A DNA stretch of 64,000 nt, from positions 2,116,001 to 2,180,000 of the forward strand of contig JACVTC010000002.1 in NCBI GenBank assembly GCA_016946835.1, given 5' to 3'. The position numbers and the translations under genes were made by a program. Positions 61,333 to 64,000 of this stretch are shown here, piece after piece; position 1 is the first letter of the stretch, and the number at the start of each line of letters is the position of its first letter. The notes under the pieces were generated by a model. The model did no database searches. It was given only the letters and a program-made list of their open reading frames with translations, and had not been told where the DNA came from. Source of the DNA: Neocallimastix lanati (nom. inval.) (lineage: Eukaryota > Neocallimastigomycota > Neocallimastigomycetes > Neocallimastigales > Neocallimastigaceae).

Positions 61333-62230
61333 ATGTCTGAAAGTAAAATTAATGTTTTATTTGTTTGCTTAGGAAATATCTGTCGTTCACCAATGGCAGA
61401 AGCTGTTTTTACTTATGAAGTAAATAAACGAAACCTATCTAACAAATTCAATATTGATAGTTGTGGTACTATTAATTTTCACGTTGGGGAAGATCCTGAT
61501 TATCGTAGCAGTGAAACATGTAGAAAGCATAATGTTCCAATAAATCATACTTCTAGACAAGTACAAAACATATTTTAAATATCTTTTTATAAAAATAAAA
61601 TATTTAAATATCTAATATTTTTTTATAAAATAATTTTATAACATTAATTAATATGTTAAATAATATATTTTATTTATAAAAATGTTAAATAAATACTTAA
61701 AGATTTGTCAGGATGATTTTAATAATTTCGATTATATTCTATGTATGGACGAAAGTAATTATGAAGATTTAAGAGAAATTGCTCCAGGAAAAACAGCAAA
61801 AAAGAGTATGTATCATTAAAAAATATTTTTTCATTAATATTTGAATAGTATAATTATTAATTATTTAATTGTATTTATATGTTTATTTAGTTCAATTATT
61901 TGGTGAATATGATCCACAAGGTGAAAGAATTATTAGAGATCCATATTATTCTGGAATTGATGGTAAATTTATATATAAAAATTTTAGTAAAAATTAAATT
62001 TGAAAAAGGAAAAAAAAAATTATTAAAATTAAATATATATATATATATATTTGTTCTGTTTTGTTTTGATATTGTTTTGCTTATTTTTTTTTTGTTTTAA
62101 AGTTTAATGTTAAAATTGTTAATAATATAATGATATTTTTAATTTGTATAATTCTAATGTAGGTTTCGAACATAATTTTGAACAAGTTACTCGTTGTTCA
62201 GAAGGATTATTAAAACATCTTGGTTTTTAA
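61333..62230 (+). CDS. Low-molecular-weight protein tyrosine phosphatase (4 exons)
   Basis: Exons 61333-61560, 61703-61805, 61891-61962 and 62163-62230; introns are GT..AG of 142, 85 and 200 bp. The frame joins exactly to 156 residues, the normal size of this family. The P-loop VCLGNICRSP has nucleophile Cys12 and Arg18 (C-x5-R-S). The first splice was set by the family pattern SRQ-ICQ-DDFNNFDYIL; reading on from exon 1 would end the protein within six codons. DYILCMDESNYEDL follows, then the general acid Asp127 in RDPYYSG, and FEHNFEQVTRCSEGLL at the C-terminus. Expected to be a soluble cytosolic enzyme that hydrolyses phosphotyrosine, possibly also small phosphomonoesters. It is a single copy, unrelated to the repeat structure at left. 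Confidence 0.93.
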
Positions 62231-63248
62231 AATTACAATTTTAACTTAAAATCAAAAATTTAAATTTAAAATTACAAATATAAAGTGAACTTTAAGACAT
62301 GTTAATATTAATTAAATAAATTTTAAAATGAAATATTACACATTTATTAGAAATTAATCATTACAATTAGATATTAAATATAAAAACCTTAATAATAATA
62401 TAAAAAGTAAATGAGATAAATTATATAAAAGGTGTATTGAACAATACTATTGCTATTAATAATAATAAACAAATAACAAAAAATAAATAAAAGAAAAAAG
62501 TAATAAAAATATTAAAATAAAAATGAAAATATAATATTAAAGTTCAATAGTTATTTATTTATAGTATTCTTTAAAAAAATTTTTTTTTGATTTATTTAGG
62601 TAAAAACATAATTAAAATTTTATGGATTAATTTTTTTATATATAATATTTTATATATACTTAATAATATATATCACAATATCTTATTTTAATATATTAAA
62701 GTATATTATAATATATTTTATCAAGTTAATTTGTTTTGATAAAATTTTTATATTTTATATTGTTATAGTTTAATTTTATAAAAATATAAAAAAAAAAGAT
62801 AAGATAAATAATAATTATTAATTTTATATACTTTCAATATTTTATCAAAATAAAAAAATAAAAATAAAAATAAAAAATAAAATAAATAATTTAAAAAAAA
62901 TAATAAATAAATTTAAAATATAAATAAAATAAAATAAAATAAAATAATTAAAACATGTTATGGGGAAGATGGATAAAAATATTAAATTATAATATAATTT
63001 AAAAACTCAATTTAAAATTTTTAATAAATATTCTTTATAATGATTTTCAATCATAAGCATAATTAATATCATATTCTCAAAATAAATGTATGTTATTCTT
63101 TAATTATTATTATATATATTATATATATTTTAAAAAAATATAATAAAAATTATTTTTTATATAATACTTTATATAAATTAATTTATATAATTTTTTATGT
63201 ATATATATTTAGAAATATTTTATATAATCGTATAAAAATGTTAAAATA
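62231..63248. other. Intergenic DNA, no gene seen
   Basis: About 1 kb of AT-rich sequence between the phosphatase and the ankyrin gene, without repeats of note. Confidence 0.7.
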
Positions 63249-64000
63249 ATGGCAGTTTTTAAAGAATTACCATTAGAAATATTAAAAAAACTATCTTTTT
63301 TAGTTGATATAGAAACTAATAAAAGTTTATTACTTTCTTGTAAAAAATGCAATTGTATTGGGTATAATGTTTATGTAATAAATAAATTTATTGAAAATTA
63401 TTTAAAACCGTTAGAATCTATACCAGTGGTGTTTAATACAGAAATAAATGATAAATACTTTAAAATAGTAAATTCTTTTTTTGAATATTTAGTAAAATAT
63501 AAACCACATATACAATATGCAAAAAAGAAATATACGTTACTTTATAATGCAATATTATTAAATAATTGCCATTTTTTTAATTTTGTATGTGCTCATTTAT
63601 CATTTTTTCCATCAACAATCTGTTTCAATTCTTTAAATATAGCATCAAGAGTAGGTTTAGTGGAAGCTTTTGATTTTTTTTTCACACATTTAAATTTAAT
63701 TTTATCAAATGAAATAAATAAAAATGATAGCTTTATTTCAGAGAAGAATTACTTTAATTTCTTTTTAAACGCATGTCATGGAGGTCATATTAATATTATA
63801 AAAAAATTATTTTCAATGTCAAAGATTGAACAAAATAATAATAATAATTCCAACATTAAAATAAATGAAATTAATACAGTATCACATAGTAATATTGCAT
63901 TCGATACAGCATGTGAAAATGGACATGAAGAAATTGTGAAGTTTTTAATAAATAGAAAGGAAATGAACAATATAAAAAATTGGAATAACGCAATGACAAA
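63249..64000 (+). CDS. Ankyrin-repeat protein, 5' part (runs off the window)
   Basis: The ATG at 63249 opens a frame without stop to the window end (250 codons seen). The first 20-30 residues, MAVFKELPLEILKKLSFLVD, look like a degenerate F-box-type start (ELPLEIL), followed by LLLSCKKCN. Ankyrin-type helices appear from about residue 173: NACHGGHINIIKKLF, and FDTACENGHEEIVKFLINRK (218-237), with a low-complexity Asn run between. Many such genes occur in fungi and amoebae; the partner or target is unknown. The start is the first Met after stops. The protein is incomplete, so neither repeat number nor C-terminal domain can be given. Confidence 0.75.
   Translation, partial: MAVFKELPLEILKKLSFLVDIETNKSLLLSCKKCNCIGYNVYVINKFIENYLKPLESIPVVFNTEINDKYFKIVNSFFEYLVKYKPHIQYAKKKYTLLYNAILLNNCHFFNFVCAHLSFFPSTICFNSLNIASRVGLVEAFDFFFTHLNLILSNEINKNDSFISEKNYFNFFLNACHGGHINIIKKLFSMSKIEQNNNNNSNIKINEINTVSHSNIAFDTACENGHEEIVKFLINRKEMNNIKNWNNAMT

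Overview
This is about 64 kb of extremely AT-rich nuclear DNA from a eukaryote. Long stretches hold only A/T homopolymers and TTTA, TTA or TAA microsatellites, and coding regions stand out as islands of normal complexity. Introns are short, AT-rich and GT..AG. A secreted GH18 chitinase carries hevein-type (CBM18) chitin-binding modules and a Thr/Lys linker, the genes are otherwise compact, and there are decayed LINE retrotransposons. Together these point to a fungus, most likely an anaerobic gut fungus (Neocallimastigomycota). That placement is inferred from style and content, not from a marker gene.

Region 1 (about 3.4-47.2 kb) is dominated by eight intact, intronless copies of one gene. It encodes a PLP-dependent class I/II aminotransferase of the 1-aminocyclopropane-1-carboxylate synthase-like (ACCS-like) family. 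I call the copies A-H from left to right. Their strands alternate strictly (-,+,-,+,-,+,-,+), so neighbours are always divergent or convergent and the region is a chain of inverted repeats. B-H are nearly identical; A is diverged, mainly in its first 55-60 residues. C to D and E to F with their spacers look like a direct duplication of a roughly 10.8 kb module. The divergent spacers C-D and E-F each hold about three tandem copies of a roughly 1.9 kb non-coding repeat. The G-H spacer holds one diverged unit in the opposite orientation. A boundary element containing TGTCAACAAAAAT lies about 470-610 bp upstream of the start codons of B-H, always facing the same way relative to its gene. A 20-bp palindrome lies about 100-140 bp upstream of the start codons of C-H.

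The convergent gaps hold low-complexity DNA and LINE debris. B-C has a 580-bp tetranucleotide block. D-E has two LINE fragments in TAA-rich minisatellite. F-G has a TTA microsatellite and a LINE 3' end. Downstream of H lies a longer, broken LINE (about 47.99-50.33 kb), and another LINE 3' fragment sits at 51.4-52.3 kb.

Region 2 (52.9-64 kb) is ordinary gene space: a three-exon secreted chitinase (minus strand), remnants of a PWWP-domain gene, a 31-bp perfect inverted repeat, a doubtful coiled-coil exon, a four-exon low-molecular-weight protein tyrosine phosphatase (plus strand), and the 5' part of an ankyrin-repeat protein that runs off the right end. No tRNA, rRNA or CRISPR was recognised.
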